41,151 nucleotides of DNA from Hadesarchaea archaeon (GTDB taxonomy: Archaea > Hadarchaeota > Hadarchaeia > Hadarchaeales > WYZ-LMO6), in the NCBI GenBank assembly GCA_029259185.1, contig JAPDJF010000024.1, forward strand, positions 1 through 41,151, read 5' to 3'. The position numbers were made by a program, and so were the translations under genes. A model generated the notes under the pieces. The model ran no database searches. It saw nothing but the letters and a program-made list of their open reading frames with translations, and had not been told where the DNA came from. Shown piece by piece: positions 24,078-32,075 of the stretch. Each line of letters begins with the position of its first letter. Within the stretch, counting starts at the first letter, position 1.

Positions 24078-25235
24078 TTGAGGGTACACATCGCAGAATG
24101 CGTGCTGGGTGTTTTCGCTTTCAGCGGGGGAAAGATGGTGGGGTTCAGATCCTTCCCCCCCAATCCGAAAGAGATCGCAGAGCGGATACTGTCTGTGCTC
24201 GGAGGGGTCCCGACCGAGGAGCACCTCCAGCTGGTTAGGGATATGCTGGTGTGTGGGCATAAAAAGTTCACGGTGGAGTCAGAGGGATTGGCCAAGGGCC
24301 TCAGGGAGAGATTGGGTGATGGGGAGTTCATCCCAGAGTTTCCGAACGAAGCCGGGAAGGTGCTGAGGAAGGATCCGGGCAGAGTGGTGGGGTGGGTCGG
24401 GGTAAAAGACATCGATCCGCTGGTGCGGGAGGTGTGTATGTACCTGAGCAGGAAAGGGGTCGAAGAAAAGGCCGAAGAGAAAGACAGGCTCGTGATCAAC
24501 GCGGTGAAAACCTTGGATGAGATCGATAAGGCATGTAACATGATCTGTAGTATTCTCCGGGAGTGGTACTCGCTCCACTTTCCCGAGCTCGACGAGCAGA
24601 TCCGAGATCACGAGCTTTACTTGGAGCTCCTCGTTTCGCTCGGCCAGAGGGAGAATTTCGAAGAGGAGAAACTGAGCGGGTTTGGGGTTCCCGAAGGGGT
24701 GAGGAAAAAAATTGCTCGCGCGGGGCGAGGTTCGGGGGGGACCCCGTTGGCTGAGGCCGACATGGAAGTGATAAAGGAGTGTGGAGAGGCGGTGCTGGGA
24801 CTCTTCAGGACGCGCAAGCGATTGGCAGAGTATGTGGATCGAACCATGGCTCGAGTGGCACCCAACCTGCGTGCTGTGGTCGGAGGTCTGCTTGGGGCCA
24901 GACTCATAGCGCTCGCCGGAGGATTGGACAGGCTCGCCAGAGCACCCACCAGCACCATCCAGCTTTTAGGTGCTGAGAAAGCACTCTTCAGGGCATTGAA
25001 GACGAAGGGGAAGCCTCCGAAGCATGGAGTGATATACCGATTCCCCCAGCTCCGCGCGGCTCCGAGGAAGGTCAGAGGAAAAATAGCTAGGGCGCTCGCT
25101 GGGAAGGTTAGCATAGCAGCTAGGGTCGATGCGATGGGTGGGGAGTACGTTGGTGAAAAACTCGGGGCGGATCTCCGAAGGCGCATCGGGGAGATCATGT
25201 CGAAGTATGAGAGATCCAAAGAGGCACTGAGGTGA
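24078..25235 (+). CDS. nop5: Nop5 (Nop56/58), box C/D RNP core protein
   Basis: A 385-residue Nop5, the scaffold that joins L7Ae, box C/D guide RNA and fibrillarin for 2'-O-methylation of rRNA and tRNA. The N-terminal domain binds fibrillarin, a coiled coil follows (about 120-250), and the Nop domain shows APNLRAVVGGLLGARLIALA (about 255-275), GAEKALFRALKTKGKPPKHG and ARALAGKVSIAARVDA. The start is TTG 24078. The usual neighbour fibrillarin is displaced about 1.7 kb downstream by an IS607-type element that begins at the nop5 stop. Confidence 0.95.
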   Translation: MRVHIAECVLGVFAFSGGKMVGFRSFPPNPKEIAERILSVLGGVPTEEHLQLVRDMLVCGHKKFTVESEGLAKGLRERLGDGEFIPEFPNEAGKVLRKDPGRVVGWVGVKDIDPLVREVCMYLSRKGVEEKAEEKDRLVINAVKTLDEIDKACNMICSILREWYSLHFPELDEQIRDHELYLELLVSLGQRENFEEEKLSGFGVPEGVRKKIARAGRGSGGTPLAEADMEVIKECGEAVLGLFRTRKRLAEYVDRTMARVAPNLRAVVGGLLGARLIALAGGLDRLARAPTSTIQLLGAEKALFRALKTKGKPPKHGVIYRFPQLRAAPRKVRGKIARALAGKVSIAARVDAMGGEYVGEKLGADLRRRIGEIMSKYERSKEALR

Positions 25236-25611
25236 GGTATATAGTCATAGATGCACATGCGAGAGGAAAAACTCTACCCACCGGGGCAAGCGATATGAGG
25301 TGGTTGCGACTTTCGAGAACCGACGGGGGTTGAAAAAAGTGTTCGAGATGCTTAGGGCTGGCGAAGCCGATACCGTGATCGTTGCGTGGAAAGATTGCCT
25401 CACCCGCTTTGGCTTTGAGCATTTGAAAAATCACGCTGAGGATCTCGGCGTTCGAATAGAAGGGGTAAATGAACGAGAAGAACGAACTCCCCACGAGGAG
25501 TTAGTCGGAGATCTCCTCTCCGTTGTCGCCAGCTTCTCTGGCAGGCTCTACGGTATGGGTTCAAACAAAGCGAGAATGGTGGTGGAGAGTGTCAAGCGTG
25601 CAGTCCGTTAG
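25236..25611 (+). pseudogene. Truncated IS607-type serine resolvase (TnpA)
   Basis: From 25300 the frame reads VATFENRRGLKKVFEMLRAG, DTVIVAWKDCLTRFGFEHL and HEELVGDLLSVVASFSGRLY, all strong IS607 TnpA matches, ending with a basic helix. The N-terminal MerR-like HTH and the catalytic Ser region (normally YARVSS) are missing. Upstream, a different frame reads RYIVIDAHARGKT, which looks like a corrupted version of the catalytic strand. The protein therefore cannot catalyse recombination. Its end overlaps the start of tnpB. Confidence 0.8.
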
Positions 25612-26956
25612 TTCGGCCCGATTTGTTACCCCGCCCTTGACCCGGCGAAAACAAGAGGTGCTAAAACAATTGCTCGACCGGTTCGCGGCCTCGGTGAACT
25701 TCTGCATTTGGAAGTGTCTTGAGCACAAGGTCACCTCTCGCGCCTCGCTGCACCGCGTTGCCTACGAGGAGTGGAAGTCGCGCTTCGATCTCGCTACTCA
25801 CTGGTTCCACTCGGCCGGGCAGGTCGCCACACAGATGCTCCGCTCATGGCGGAAGCTCTGCCGCAAAGGACGAGCTGATCCAAGCAGGCCACCTCGTTAC
25901 GAAGCTCGAACTATGCGCTTGGAGCTTTGGGGTGAGAGTAGCGTCTCTGACATCTGCCGTTTCCATGGGCACGCGGTTCAGATCCGCACGCGCAAGGACG
26001 AGCACCTCTGGCTTCCGCTGATCGTAACCGAGCACCACGAGTTTCGCTACCTCAAGGACTGGCGCGAGGGGAAGACGAGAGTTGGTGAGATCACCATCTC
26101 GACATTTAAAGACAGGGCGGACATCTTCGTGTCCTTCAAGCGCGAGGTAGAACCAAAGCTTGTGGGAGGCATCTGCGGAGTCGGCATCAACGAGCGGAGC
26201 GTCGATTTGACCGTCCTGAAGCCGAGCGAGCGGCCAAAACACACCAGCCTCGACGTTTCAAAGCTCCCAGCGATAAGGCACGCCTCCCAGCTCAAGCGGA
26301 AGTCGATTCAGCAAAAGCTCGATGCGCTGCCGCAGCGCCCCGTGCAGAAGCGGAGGCTTTGGGCGAAGTACTGGCGCAGGGAGCGAAATCGAACGAACCA
26401 GATCATGCACGTCGTCAGCAAGCGGATCTCCGAGATCGCCGAGCGCGAGCGCACCGCGTTTGCATTCGAAGGCATCGAGAAGATTCGAGAATCTATGCGC
26501 TCGAAGCGAAAGTCGAGGAACGGCAAAACCCTGCACAAGGACATGCGCAGGCGGCTCAACCAGTGGCCTTTCAGGAAGCTCCAGTTCTTCGTCGAGTACA
26601 AGGTGGCGCGACAAGGGTTGCCGACGGTAGAAGTAAGCAACTATCACAAGTCGAAGGACTGCCCGGTGTGTGGCCGTTACAATAGGCCGAATGGGCACGC
26701 CCACAGGTGTCAAACCTGTGGGTTCGAAGCCAGCCGCCACCTCGTGACGAGCTGGAATCTTCCCTGCTCCGACAGGGAAGAGAACCCAGCTAAGGATGGG
26801 GCGAGGCACGTCCCCGCCGACTGCTGGCAGATGCAACGGGTAGCGGAGGGGCTTGTAGCTCCTGAGAAGCTATCCGTGGAGCCAGAAAAAAATCCCGTGT
26901 CAGACTGGTGTAGTTTGATACGGGATTTTAGGACGGTCGTTAGTGCGAGGTTTTAG
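25598..26956 (+). CDS. TnpB-family protein lacking two RuvC catalytic acids
   Basis: A 452-residue frame from GTG 25598 (GTG 25589 is possible), with GGTGGAGAG just upstream. An N-terminal helical/REC region leads to RuvC I at CGVGINERSVDL, where the family has GIDVNE: the catalytic Asp is Gly (26183-26185). RuvC II keeps Glu in AFEGIEKIRE (26468-26470). The zinc finger is CPVCGRYNRPNG then CQTCGFEAS. RuvC III is ASRHLVTSWNL where the family has RDxxxAxNI: Asp is His (26738-26740). The homology ends near 26760; the last 65 codons may be translated omega-RNA sequence. TnpB normally cuts DNA guided by omega-RNA; this one should bind but not cut. Confidence 0.85.
   Translation: MQSVSSARFVTPPLTRRKQEVLKQLLDRFAASVNFCIWKCLEHKVTSRASLHRVAYEEWKSRFDLATHWFHSAGQVATQMLRSWRKLCRKGRADPSRPPRYEARTMRLELWGESSVSDICRFHGHAVQIRTRKDEHLWLPLIVTEHHEFRYLKDWREGKTRVGEITISTFKDRADIFVSFKREVEPKLVGGICGVGINERSVDLTVLKPSERPKHTSLDVSKLPAIRHASQLKRKSIQQKLDALPQRPVQKRRLWAKYWRRERNRTNQIMHVVSKRISEIAERERTAFAFEGIEKIRESMRSKRKSRNGKTLHKDMRRRLNQWPFRKLQFFVEYKVARQGLPTVEVSNYHKSKDCPVCGRYNRPNGHAHRCQTCGFEASRHLVTSWNLPCSDREENPAKDGARHVPADCWQMQRVAEGLVAPEKLSVEPEKNPVSDWCSLIRDFRTVVSARF
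26889..26929 (+). terminator. 14-bp hairpin at the right end of the TnpB element
   Basis: AAAATCCCGTGTCA (26889-26902) pairs with TGATACGGGATTTT (26916-26929), with one G-U pair in RNA and a 13-base loop. The descending arm ends in a U-run. It falls within the tail of the tnpB frame and ends 14 bases before the fibrillarin start. It could be the terminal hairpin of the omega-RNA, a transcription terminator, or both. Confidence 0.6.
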
Positions 26957-27635
26957 AACGGTCAGATCCCACGCTAAATTTCCCGGGGTTTACTGGATTG
27001 AGTCAAAGGAGGGGAGGAAGCTGGCGACGGCCAACTTGATCCCGGGACGAAGCGTGTACGGGGAGGAGAGGGTGGAGTGGGAGGGGACGGAATACAGGAG
27101 TTGGGATCCCTACAGGAGCAAGCTCGCCGCTGCGATCATCAAGGGGATGAAGAGTATGCCCATCAGAGAGGGGTCGAGAGTACTTTACTTGGGGGCGGCA
27201 ACTGGAACAACGGTCAGTCATGTGTCGGATATCGTGGGAAAGATGGGAATGATATACTGCGTCGAGATCTCCCCGAGACCGATGAGAGATCTCCTCTCCC
27301 TTTGCGCTCTCAGGGAAAATCTCTCGCCGATATTGGCCGATGCTAGGAACCCTCAGAGTTATGGCATGTTGGTAACGGGAGTGGATGTTATATACCAAGA
27401 CGTGGCTCAACCCGATCAAACGGAGATCTTGCTGAGGAACGCTAGGGTTTTCCTGTCCTCCGGCGGATGGGCCGTGTTCATGCTCAAGGCCCGGAGCATA
27501 GATGTCACTAAGGATCCCCAGGAGATCTTTAGAGGAGAGGTGGAGGCTCTGAGAGAGGAAATGGAGCCGGTGGAGGTGAGGGTGCTGGATCCATACGAGA
27601 AAGATCATGCGATGCTTCTGTTGAGGAAGAAGTGA
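26943..27635 (+). CDS. flpA: Fibrillarin, 2'-O-methyltransferase of box C/D RNPs
   Basis: A 230-residue archaeal fibrillarin. It transfers methyl from SAM to ribose 2'-OH at guide-selected sites. Motifs include KFPGVYWIESKEGRKLAT at the N-terminus, LIPGRSVYGEERVEWEG, WDPYRSKLAAAIIKGM, LYLGAATGTTVSHVSDIVG (SAM motif I), VEISPRPMRDLL, VDVIYQDVAQPDQ and GGWAVFMLKARSIDVTK. It starts at GTG 26943, inside the last codons of the tnpB frame, with no clear ribosome site or TATA box. It normally follows nop5 directly; here an IS607-type element separates them. Confidence 0.94.
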   Translation: MRGFRTVRSHAKFPGVYWIESKEGRKLATANLIPGRSVYGEERVEWEGTEYRSWDPYRSKLAAAIIKGMKSMPIREGSRVLYLGAATGTTVSHVSDIVGKMGMIYCVEISPRPMRDLLSLCALRENLSPILADARNPQSYGMLVTGVDVIYQDVAQPDQTEILLRNARVFLSSGGWAVFMLKARSIDVTKDPQEIFRGEVEALREEMEPVEVRVLDPYEKDHAMLLLRKK

Positions 27636-27728
27636 TTCGTGGGTTTTCATGGTGTCCCCCCAACGGCCCATCGGTTGATCCAATGGAAAAATCCGCCCGT
27701 GCGCCGGGGGCCCGCTTTTTGGGTGAGT

Positions 27729-27737
27729 GTTATAAAC
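27729..27737 (+). promoter_or_regulatory. TATA box for the MFS transporter
   Basis: GTTATAAAC centred about 24 bases before GTG 27757 predicts a leaderless transcript. The 90 bases before it (27636-27728) hold no gene; a GC-rich stretch followed by a T-run near 27700-27720 may end fibrillarin transcription. Confidence 0.55.
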
Positions 27738-27756
27738 CTCTTTTTCGAACTCTTTG

Positions 27757-28899
27757 GTGGACGGGTCGAAGATCCTCCTGCTCTCATGCGTGATAGTCTT
27801 CGTTGATGCGGCGGGATATGGAATCGTGGTTCCGACAGTTCCCCTCCATGCCTCAGAACTTGGAATAAGTCCATTCCAGTTGGGTTTGGTGTTCGCGGCA
27901 TACCCGATAACCCATCTCGTGGTTTCCGTGCCGTTGGGAGTTCTGTGCGACCGACATGGGAGAAAGTTGACCGTGCTCCTGGGGATGCTGGCTCTCGCGA
28001 CTTCGAGTCTCTCTTTTGCACTGGCAGGTGATTTCATCCAGCTCTTCATGAGCAGGGCCGTCCAAGGAACGGCGGCGGCCGCGACATGGGTTGCGGCCCT
28101 AGCCCTCTTGGCCGATGTCACACCTCCGATGAAGCGCGGGGAGAGGATGGGGTGGGTCACCGCGGCGATGGGGGTGGGAGCAATAGCCGGCCCACCACTC
28201 GGCGGGGGGCTCGCTGACATGTTCGGATACTCGTTCCCTTTCTACGTGTGGTCGACGTTGGCACTTTCGCTAGCTTTGACGATATTTTGGGGGATTGAGG
28301 AGCCTCCGCACGTGGGGGGTGCACGATTCTCCCTCCGTGAAATGTGCTCCGCCTTGAGGAACAGAAACGTGGTGATGTGTTGTTTGGTGGCAGGACTCGT
28401 CTGGCTGGGATTCGGTTTCTTTGAGCCCCTTATGCCGGGCTACGTGGCCTCTCGGTTCGATGTCGGTGGGGGAACGGTGGGTGGAATGTTCGGCGTGGCG
28501 GCTCTCTTCATGGCCTTCTCCCGGCCGGTATTCGGAATAGTAAGCGATAGGGTGGGAAGAAAAAAGGTCATAGTGGGGGGCATGTTTTTCTACGCAATTT
28601 CCGTGCAGTCCATCCTCTTCGCGGACTCGATCACGACGATGACTTTAGCGTTCGCCCTCATCGGGCTAGCACTTGGAATCCCCCTTTCTGCGGCCTTGCC
28701 CCTCATAACCGAATCTCTCCCCTTGGCTGGTACTGCGTCGGCCCTCTTCCTCACCGCGTACTCGGTGGGCCATGTGGTGGGCCCGATAATGGGTGGATCC
28801 CTTGTGGGATACGTTGGGATGGCGGCGCTAATTTACTTCTACGCATTCATGATGTTGGGCGGAGGAATGGCTTCCTCGATCCTCATAAAGGAAAACTAA
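27757..28899 (+). CDS. Major facilitator superfamily exporter
   Basis: About 380 residues and 12 hydrophobic segments. The MFS signature between TM2 and TM3 is GVLCDRHGRKLTVLLG (about residues 60-75), repeated in the second half as GIVSDRVGRKKVIVGG. Motif C-like GAIAGPPLGGGLAD in TM5 is typical of drug/proton antiporters (DHA1 type). The substrate cannot be told from sequence. It is a single-gene unit with its own TATA box; GTG 27757 is preferred over TTG 27754. Confidence 0.87.
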   Translation: MDGSKILLLSCVIVFVDAAGYGIVVPTVPLHASELGISPFQLGLVFAAYPITHLVVSVPLGVLCDRHGRKLTVLLGMLALATSSLSFALAGDFIQLFMSRAVQGTAAAATWVAALALLADVTPPMKRGERMGWVTAAMGVGAIAGPPLGGGLADMFGYSFPFYVWSTLALSLALTIFWGIEEPPHVGGARFSLREMCSALRNRNVVMCCLVAGLVWLGFGFFEPLMPGYVASRFDVGGGTVGGMFGVAALFMAFSRPVFGIVSDRVGRKKVIVGGMFFYAISVQSILFADSITTMTLAFALIGLALGIPLSAALPLITESLPLAGTASALFLTAYSVGHVVGPIMGGSLVGYVGMAALIYFYAFMMLGGGMASSILIKEN

Positions 28900-28958
28900 A
28901 CCGAGCTTGGCCCACATCTCGGGTGATGATCCCCGCTAGCTCGATGGGAAAACAAGGG

Positions 28959-29855
28959 TCACTCGGTGGTGACCTCGCACCCCTCCTCCGTCACGATGAT
29001 GGTATTCTCGGCTTGGGCGACTTTTTTCCCAGATCGCTCGGCCAGCACGTGGTAGGGCCAGAGCGCCCCGACCTCTACGAGTTCCTTAAGGGTAAGCTTC
29101 AACCTCAGCTTAGACATGCGTTTGGCCAGCCACCTCTCCGCGAAGGGTAGACCGTTATACGTTCGTTTGATGTCCCTAAGCAATTCCCTCGTCATCCGAA
29201 GTCTCACTGGGCGGTCATGTAGATATCGGTAAATCAGGATCTCCCTCTTGTCCTCCACGTATCCCGCCCCACTCGTCACGAAGGGCTCGAGGGCTATGAC
29301 GTCTCCTACTTGGAGTTTCTGTCCGGTCTCTCCTCGGATGTTGGGTATGCTCAAGCCGGCGTGGAGCGTCCATCGGGCGAGGCTGTGCCCTGTGAGGTTC
29401 CGGATGGGTTTCAGGCCGGCTGCGGTAGCCGTTTCCTCGACGGCCCTTCCTATCTCCCCTATGTCCACCCCAGGTTTGACCACCTCGGTCGCCGCTTGGA
29501 GGGCTTTTTCCACCGTTTGCACTAGAAGCTCTCCCTCTTGGTCGGTAGCAACGCTGAACGCGGTATCCGCGATGTATCCATCGAGATGCGCCCCTATGTC
29601 GACCTTGACGAGATCTCCTTCTTGGATCACGGTATCTGCGTCCGCTGGGGGGGTGTAATGGGCTGCGATATCGTTTACGGAAACGTTACAGGGGAAAGCG
29701 GGCTTCACCCCCCTCTCCCTAATAAGAGATTCGGCGGTTTCAGCTATCCTCAGGATGGACTCTCCCGGCTTAACCATGGGGCGGATGGTTTCCCTGATCT
29801 CAGCGAGGATCTTCCCGACCTTTCTGTAGGCTTCAATCTCGGATTCCTGAGCCAT
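28959..29855 (-). CDS. map: Methionine aminopeptidase, type II
   Basis: A 298-residue archaeal MetAP2-type enzyme that removes initiator Met from nascent proteins. The five metal ligands are visible: Asp in VDIGAHLDG, Asp in YIADTAFSV, His in LTGHSLARW, Glu in VIALEPFVTSG and Glu in AQAENTIIV. The helical insertion that marks type II lies at about 190-250. Length is standard. It is downstream of the OB-fold gene on the same strand, with a gap of about 50 bases. Confidence 0.95.
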   Translation of the reverse strand: MAQESEIEAYRKVGKILAEIRETIRPMVKPGESILRIAETAESLIRERGVKPAFPCNVSVNDIAAHYTPPADADTVIQEGDLVKVDIGAHLDGYIADTAFSVATDQEGELLVQTVEKALQAATEVVKPGVDIGEIGRAVEETATAAGLKPIRNLTGHSLARWTLHAGLSIPNIRGETGQKLQVGDVIALEPFVTSGAGYVEDKREILIYRYLHDRPVRLRMTRELLRDIKRTYNGLPFAERWLAKRMSKLRLKLTLKELVEVGALWPYHVLAERSGKKVAQAENTIIVTEEGCEVTTE

Positions 29856-29905
29856 AACTCACCGGGAGTCGTTCATTCCTCATCGATAAAAGTTTTCTCC
29901 CGATC

Positions 29906-30403
29906 CTAATATCCGAGGGGGTGGAACGGTTCTCTCTTCTTCACCCGGACAAAGACCGTCACCAAGATGCCCGTTACCAAGAGGATCAGACCGAGTGCGG
30001 TGAGGAAAGGGCTCAGGCTCCTGGGGATCTCGTGGCCTGGAGATATGAGGGTGAGGGTTTCGGCGTGGATGTCCAAGTCGCCTCCGTGGTCGGGACAAGC
30101 CCGGTGGAAAACTCCGGTCACCTCTATGGTATCCCCGATGTGGGTGTAGTCTCCGACCACTGAGATCTTCTCCGCATCCTCGGCCGTGCACCACACACCT
30201 ATGGCGTACCCGTTCTCGAGTATGTTCACCCAAGCGTGATCACCTTTCACGAGTACCCCTATGACCTCCCCCCGCACCGTTACGATCTTTCCATCGAACG
30301 CATCAGAGTTCTCGAGAAGCCCCATGATGGATGTAGCCTTCACACAGGGGGCTAGGAACATGGTGATGATGAGTGAAATCAAGAGGATTTCTCTTCCCGC
30401 CAT
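29906..30403 (-). CDS. Membrane-anchored OB-fold-like protein, function unknown
   Basis: About 165 residues from ATG 30403, which has GGAGGGG upstream; an ATG at 30418 lacks one. An N-terminal signal-type hydrophobic segment (LLISLIITMFLAPCV) precedes a beta-barrel-like domain of about 90 residues (KIVTVRGEVIGVLVKGDHAW, WVNILENGYAIGVW, DTIEVTGVFHRACPDHGG), an OB-type pattern, then a C-terminal TM helix (about 135-157) and a short basic tail. The start lies within the end of trkH (25-base overlap), so it is the last gene of the Trk operon. Similar OB-like secreted domains occur with redox or cytochrome assembly proteins. No role is assigned. Confidence 0.7.
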   Translation of the reverse strand: MAGREILLISLIITMFLAPCVKATSIMGLLENSDAFDGKIVTVRGEVIGVLVKGDHAWVNILENGYAIGVWCTAEDAEKISVVGDYTHIGDTIEVTGVFHRACPDHGGDLDIHAETLTLISPGHEIPRSLSPFLTALGLILLVTGILVTVFVRVKKREPFHPLGY

Positions 30404-31911
30404 TCTTTTCCCCTCCATATTCCCAACGCCAACGCGGCTAGCAACACGAGCACCGTGATTACCTCAAGCCTTCCCATCCACATGAGGAGCATGTACGTTA
30501 TCTTGAGCCCGGTCGGCATGGAAGGTGAGGTGATGCCGGAGCTTAGCCCCACGTTACAAAGGGCCGAGGAAGTCTCGAACATCGATGCTTCCGTATCGTA
30601 TCCGTATCCCATCGTGATAAGGGTTCCGAGGGTGAAGAGGAGAAGGTATCCCGTAGCTATCATGGCGGCCCCTTTGATCACGGTATCGGTCAGAGGGGAA
30701 TCCTCTACGTGGTGGAATCTCCCCCTCACCACCGCCGATCTGGGTAGGAGAGCCCTCTTCACCTCCAAGAAGAAAGCTTTTATCAGGATGCCGACTCTGA
30801 GGGCCTTCACCCCCCCGGAAGTAGAGTTGGCGCACCCCCCCACGAGCATCGCGATCGAGATGATGATGATGGGTAGGGCAGGCCACATCAGCGCCAGCTG
30901 TGGTGAGGGTACCGTGGCGAATCCGGTGGTGGTGTGGGCTGAAACTAGCTGGAACACCCCCTTGCGGAAAACGGCTTCGGTGGAGGAATAGACGTTGGAC
31001 GAAAGGAGGCAGAACGAGATGAGGGTGCTCGCGAGCAGCAGGGTGAAGAAGAAAGTCCTCGTCTCTATGTTGTCGAGTATCTCCCTCCGCTTTCCTCGCA
31101 GGACCACGTAGTGGAGATTGAAGTTCAGAGCACCTATGATGGCCAGAACCATTCCCACGAGTTCGTACCACAGTCCGTGATAATAGAGCAGGTTTTGGGA
31201 GCGGGTGCTGAACCCTCCGGTGGCGTAGCCCGTCATCGAGTGGCAGAAACCGTCGAAGATGGAAGAGCGGAGGTCCAAGCCTTCGTGCAGTCCCGCGATC
31301 GCGAACATGATGGCCCCTATAAGGAGGAATGTTATCGCTATCCCGAATATCGTTCTGGAGGTCCGAACCACACTCGGCCTTATTCCTTCTTCCCTCGCTT
31401 CTCCCCTGAACGCGAGCACGCTGCTTATTTCGGTCCGGCCTAGGATCGTGAGCGAGACCACTATGATCCCTATACCATCTCCCACGAACTGCAGGAGATG
31501 GCGGTGGAAGTTCACGCTGTGGGCCATGTGATCTATATCCACGGCCACCGTGAGCCCCGTCCCCGTGAAGCCACTGAGGGACTCGAAATTAGCATCCAAG
31601 TATGAGCTAGTAGCATTCGCGAGCCAGAGGGGCGTGCTCGCGAGTACTGAGGCTAGCACCCAAGTCAGTGCGACGAGACATATGGCGTGTTTAAGCTCCA
31701 TGGGCTTCTTGGTGCATGTATAGAATATGAGCACGTTCCCGAGGATGAGCGTGACGCCCGAGGTGATGAGGAAGTATGGGATGGTGTCTATCTCCCCGTA
31801 GATCAGGGCCACCACCACGGGGATCGAGAAGAGAATGGCGAGGAAGTTGAATATCTTCCCCAAGTTGTATCCGATTATTTCAAAATCTTCCCGTCCGAGC
31901 TTGGGTATCAA
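30379..31911 (-). CDS. trkH: Trk/Ktr potassium channel subunit TrkH
   Basis: A 510-residue potassium-translocating subunit with four pore repeats. Selectivity-filter-like segments are SLSGFTGTGLTV, SMTGYATGGFST, AHTTTGFATV and ALCNVGLSSGI, each with the expected Gly-bearing turn. TTG 31911 starts the gene with AGGTG 8 bases upstream. The regulator TrkA is encoded upstream on the same strand with a 50-residue membrane protein between them. It imports K+, which many thermophilic and halophilic archaea accumulate. Confidence 0.93.
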   Translation of the reverse strand: MIPKLGREDFEIIGYNLGKIFNFLAILFSIPVVVALIYGEIDTIPYFLITSGVTLILGNVLIFYTCTKKPMELKHAICLVALTWVLASVLASTPLWLANATSSYLDANFESLSGFTGTGLTVAVDIDHMAHSVNFHRHLLQFVGDGIGIIVVSLTILGRTEISSVLAFRGEAREEGIRPSVVRTSRTIFGIAITFLLIGAIMFAIAGLHEGLDLRSSIFDGFCHSMTGYATGGFSTRSQNLLYYHGLWYELVGMVLAIIGALNFNLHYVVLRGKRREILDNIETRTFFFTLLLASTLISFCLLSSNVYSSTEAVFRKGVFQLVSAHTTTGFATVPSPQLALMWPALPIIIISIAMLVGGCANSTSGGVKALRVGILIKAFFLEVKRALLPRSAVVRGRFHHVEDSPLTDTVIKGAAMIATGYLLLFTLGTLITMGYGYDTEASMFETSSALCNVGLSSGITSPSMPTGLKITYMLLMWMGRLEVITVLVLLAALALGIWRGKEWREEKSS

Positions 31912-31920
31912 GGCCGCACC

Positions 31921-32073
31921 TTAGATGGGGGATTTAGCTAGGGCTAGCAGGAAGCAGATCGTGATCGCGAGTAAAAGGAGGACGGAGGCGAGAATGAATT
32001 CGGTTAAGATCCCTGCTATGAAATTCAAGTTCTTCTTGAGGATCTCCCGAATGCTCGTCTTCCTGAAGGCCAT
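31921..32073 (-). CDS. 50-residue single-TM protein between trkA and trkH
   Basis: The minus strand encodes MAFRKTSIREILKKNLNFIA, then GILTEFILASVLLLLAITIC and FLLALAKSPI. It has a basic amphipathic N-terminus and one long hydrophobic segment (about 24-45), so it should span the membrane once with the N-terminus inside. ATG 32073 lies 2 bases after the trkA stop, and the stop is 9 bases before the trkH start, so the spacing is that of a translated operon gene. Small hydrophobic subunits such as KdpF stabilise potassium pumps, which gives a precedent; a similar role here is inference. Confidence 0.72.
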   Translation of the reverse strand: MAFRKTSIREILKKNLNFIAGILTEFILASVLLLLAITICFLLALAKSPI

Positions 32074-32075
32074 CC

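Larger units (their letters stand above)
25236..26949 (+). mobile_element. Decayed IS607-type element between nop5 and fibrillarin
   Basis: The segment holds an IS607 serine-resolvase remnant followed by an overlapping tnpB, the classic IS607 order. The left end abuts the nop5 stop and the right end is within a few bases of the fibrillarin start. The tnpB region is rich in GC and in Arg codons of the CGN type (CGC, CGA), unlike the AGG/AGA-rich neighbours, which points to transfer from another genome. IS607 elements make no long target duplications and none is seen. Exact ends are uncertain. Confidence 0.75.

Noticed and set aside
25236-25299. Intact N-terminus for the IS607 resolvase
   Set aside because: Neither frame gives an HTH or the catalytic Ser motif; only a corrupted strand-like remnant in another frame.
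27690-27722. Intrinsic hairpin terminator after fibrillarin
   Set aside because: A GC-rich run followed by TTTTT is present, but the stem is short and imperfect and archaeal termination does not need it, so I did not list it as a feature.
27003-28220. 405-codon open frame on the minus strand
   Set aside because: It lies across fibrillarin and the MFS gene, both clear on the plus strand, and its product is Pro/Ser/His-rich with no domain.
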